Below, piece after piece: positions 13,052-14,912 of a stretch of DNA of 14,912 bases. The stretch comes from CAYWFU01 sp964457585 (GTDB taxonomy: Bacteria > JACRDZ01), in assembly GCA_964457585.1 (NCBI GenBank), contig CAYWFU010000078.1:1-14912 (forward strand). Reading direction: 5' to 3'. A program made the translations under genes and the position numbers. How positions within the stretch are numbered: the stretch's first letter is position 1; each line of letters starts with the position of its first letter. The notes beneath the pieces were generated by a model. The model did not search any database. It was given only the letters and a program-made list of their open reading frames with translations, and was not told the origin of the DNA.

Positions 13052-14755
13052 TTTAATAAATTTCCAATTAAACGTTATATATCTATTAACCTCTGTTCCT
13101 TCGATTATATCTTCATGAATTTTACCATTTATTATTATATTTTCATTATTATTCAGGGTTATAGTATAATCCCTGAATGGTTCTTCAATTAATAATTCTT
13201 CCCTGAACCTGTGATAACTCATATCAATTATTACTTTTTTATACTCATTTTGCAGTTTAATAAAATCAAGGGCTAATGCATAACCATTTTCACGGTCTTC
13301 CAATATATTTATAAACTGAGATTCAATTATCTTTTTTTGATCGTTTTTCCACTTTAAGATATAATTTATAAATCGGGCTTTTCTTTCTTCCTTACTATAA
13401 TATTGCTGATTTTTTAAAAAAAATCTTATTTCATTATTCTCTGAAATACTTTTCATTTCTTTTTCTATAATCAAATTTTTTATCTGCTCATCTTCCCACC
13501 AATTCATCCATGCTTCAAAATCCTTTCCAAAATTTTTATCTGATATTTTTCTAAGAGCTTCTATTGTAGTGTTTTGAATATCCGTATTTTTATCTATAAG
13601 AAAATTAATTATATAGATATATGCTTTTTTATCTTTTAACATACCTAAAGCTTCGATTGCCGCTAATTGCACATCAGTTTCTTTATCCTTTAAAGCATCA
13701 ACAAGAGGTTTAAATGATACTGGATCGCCAATTTCACCAAGTGTTTTTGCGCTTGTCTGCCGAATTTCTTTATTCTCATTTTTTAAAGTATTAATTAATG
13801 GTTTAACAGCTCCATTATATTTTACTTTCAGCAGAGCTTTTAAAATAACCATTTGAATTTCATTATCCTCTTTTTCCAGAGCATCAATTAAAGCTTGAAT
13901 AGCATTATCATTATTAAATTCACAAAGTGCCTCTGCTGATGCTTTTCTTATAAGCAGCAACATATCATTGAAATCATTTTTTGATTTTTTTTCAATATCG
14001 TTATTTAGATAAAATCCATTAAAAGCCTTAATTAACGGTTCAATTGCACGCTCATCTCTAATTTTTCCCAGAGCTTTTATTATTTCATACTGAATCTCAG
14101 AATTGTTATCCTTTAAAGCATCTATCAGCGGTTCAACAGCTTGAGTATCTTTAATCATTCCTAATGTCCATATAGTGCTAATCCGTATAGCCTGACTACT
14201 ATCCTTGAGAAATGTAATTAATGTTTTAACTGCTACTCTGTTATTTAGTTCACCCAATCCCATAATAGAATAAATTCGAACTCTTTCATTTGAATCATTT
14301 AATAAAGACAAAAAAGGTACTGATGCTCGTGGATCCTTAAGTTCTTTTAAAGCTATTAAAGCATTAATTCTTACATGTTCATCTTCATGATTTAACAATT
14401 CAATTAAAGGTTCAACTGCTCGGGCATCTTTAAATTTTTTTAAAGCTTCTATAGCGGAAATACGAACATCTACATTTGGATCTTGTAAAGTATTTATCAG
14501 CGGGACAATAGCACAGGTATCACCCAATTCACTTAAGGCTTTAATAGAATTACTGCGAACTAAATAATTATAATTTTTAAGAGCTTTAATTAAAGGAGAA
14601 ACCGCAGGTTGTCCAATTTTCACAATTTCTGAAATATTTTTCTTTTGTTTATCCGGAGATGAAGACTTCAGCATTTCAATTAAGCTGAAATAATCAGCAT
14701 AGGTATTTGATAAATTGAGTATAAATAACAAAAATATTATATAGCAAGACCCCAT
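13043..14755 (-). CDS. exported HEAT-repeat protein, unknown function
   Basis: A 570-residue protein with an N-terminal signal peptide: hydrophobic core about 5-15 and a likely signal peptidase I site after the T-Y-A at residue 20. C4 is not in a lipobox. Residues about 45-405 are about 11 HEAT repeats of roughly 31 residues (PBS-lyase HEAT-like), with recurring A-(V/I)-x-P-L-I-x-A-L and A-(I/L)-x-A-L-x-x-(L/I) positions; one repeat near 245-270 carries a Lys/Asn-rich insert. They end in FGKDFEAWMNWWE (409-421), a Trp-rich cap with W416, W419 and W420. The last about 150 residues are a separate charged, helix-then-strand region I do not recognise. HEAT solenoids bind proteins, so a scaffold role in the periplasm or at the surface is plausible but inferred. 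An AAAGGGA ribosome site precedes the ATG. Confidence 0.85.
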   Translation of the reverse strand: MGSCYIIFLLFILNLSNTYADYFSLIEMLKSSSPDKQKKNISEIVKIGQPAVSPLIKALKNYNYLVRSNSIKALSELGDTCAIVPLINTLQDPNVDVRISAIEALKKFKDARAVEPLIELLNHEDEHVRINALIALKELKDPRASVPFLSLLNDSNERVRIYSIMGLGELNNRVAVKTLITFLKDSSQAIRISTIWTLGMIKDTQAVEPLIDALKDNNSEIQYEIIKALGKIRDERAIEPLIKAFNGFYLNNDIEKKSKNDFNDMLLLIRKASAEALCEFNNDNAIQALIDALEKEDNEIQMVILKALLKVKYNGAVKPLINTLKNENKEIRQTSAKTLGEIGDPVSFKPLVDALKDKETDVQLAAIEALGMLKDKKAYIYIINFLIDKNTDIQNTTIEALRKISDKNFGKDFEAWMNWWEDEQIKNLIIEKEMKSISENNEIRFFLKNQQYYSKEERKARFINYILKWKNDQKKIIESQFINILEDRENGYALALDFIKLQNEYKKVIIDMSYHRFREELLIEEPFRDYTITLNNNENIIINGKIHEDIIEGTEVNRYITFNWKFIKLI

Positions 14756-14912
14756 TTATTTTCCCTTTCACGACGAATGCATCAAAAACAAAATTTAAGG
14801 ATTATAGATTTTAATTTTAAAATGTCGTTTTAATCTATTATGGATGTATGCAGTTAATGAGGTAAAATTATTAACATTTCGACAATTTTCATAGATGCCC
14901 CTCCGTCAGGTC
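14756..14912. other. right-edge intergenic region, no clear gene
   Basis: The region upstream of the HEAT-repeat gene holds no promoter I would defend. An AT-rich inverted repeat, ATAGATT (14804-14810) and AATCTAT (14832-14838), is present but unremarkable for this base composition. On the minus strand a GGAGGGG-like ribosome site (14898-14904) is followed by ATG at 14892 and 12 codons to a stop at 14854. The frame is also open to the window edge, so it could equally be the tail of a gene that begins outside. Confidence 0.4.
14854..14892 (-). CDS. possible 12-codon ORF or tail of an off-window gene
   Basis: The minus strand reads M-K-I-V-E-M-L-I-I-L-P-H then stop, 5 nt after a GGAGGGG site. 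It could be a leader peptide for the HEAT-repeat gene about 100 bp downstream. Upstream codons in the same frame are open to the edge, and another frame ends in a stop just inside it, so chance is hard to exclude. Confidence 0.15.
   Translation of the reverse strand: MKIVEMLIILPH

Overview
The window is AT-rich bacterial chromosome with standard housekeeping genes. The organism is probably an uncultured or little-studied diderm lineage. Evidence for bacteria: ribosomal proteins S9, L13, L36, S13, S11, S4 and L17, RNA polymerase alpha, MnmG, near-consensus sigma70-type promoters and mostly good Shine-Dalgarno sites. A TonB-family protein suggests an outer membrane. I cannot assign a phylum from sequence alone. 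I see no transposase, integrase, phage gene, CRISPR array, tRNA or rRNA.

Layout. Left (75-2079, minus strand): tonB-like gene, then rplM-rpsI behind a perfect TTGACA-N17-TATAAT promoter. The tonB promoter lies so close to its ATG that the mRNA should be nearly leaderless. Divergent from tonB (2153-3656, plus): a promoter, a leader of about 127 nt with two strong dyads, a 36-codon Cys/Lys-rich small gene, then deoB. Facing deoB and overlapping its 3' end (3634-6485, minus): a eukaryote-type (HAD-fold) phosphomannomutase-like gene followed by a long alpha-D-phosphohexomutase. Then mnmG (6640-8511, plus). Then the alpha operon rpmJ-rpsM-rpsK-rpsD-rpoA-rplQ (8598-11710, plus) with its own TTGACA-N17-TAGAAT promoter. 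Three consecutive hairpins separate rplQ from moeA (11828-13051, plus). moeA overlaps tail-to-tail with an exported HEAT-repeat protein (13043-14755, minus). The last 157 bases hold no clear gene.

How the genes fit together. The ribosomal and rpoA genes form two classic operons. deoB, the phosphohexomutase and the PMM-like gene are three phosphosugar mutases or mutase-like proteins of three unrelated folds within 4 kb, which suggests sugar-phosphate interconversion (pentose-P, hexose-1-P/6-P) as a local theme. mnmG (tRNA modification), moeA (molybdenum cofactor) and the HEAT protein have no obvious functional partners nearby.

I found no clear new multi-gene system. The most interesting items are the small CxxC/Lys-rich gene with its structured leader, the mutase cluster, a Ser in place of the DeoB nucleophile Thr, the leaderless tonB, and RNA hairpins at rpsM-rpsK and rplQ-moeA.
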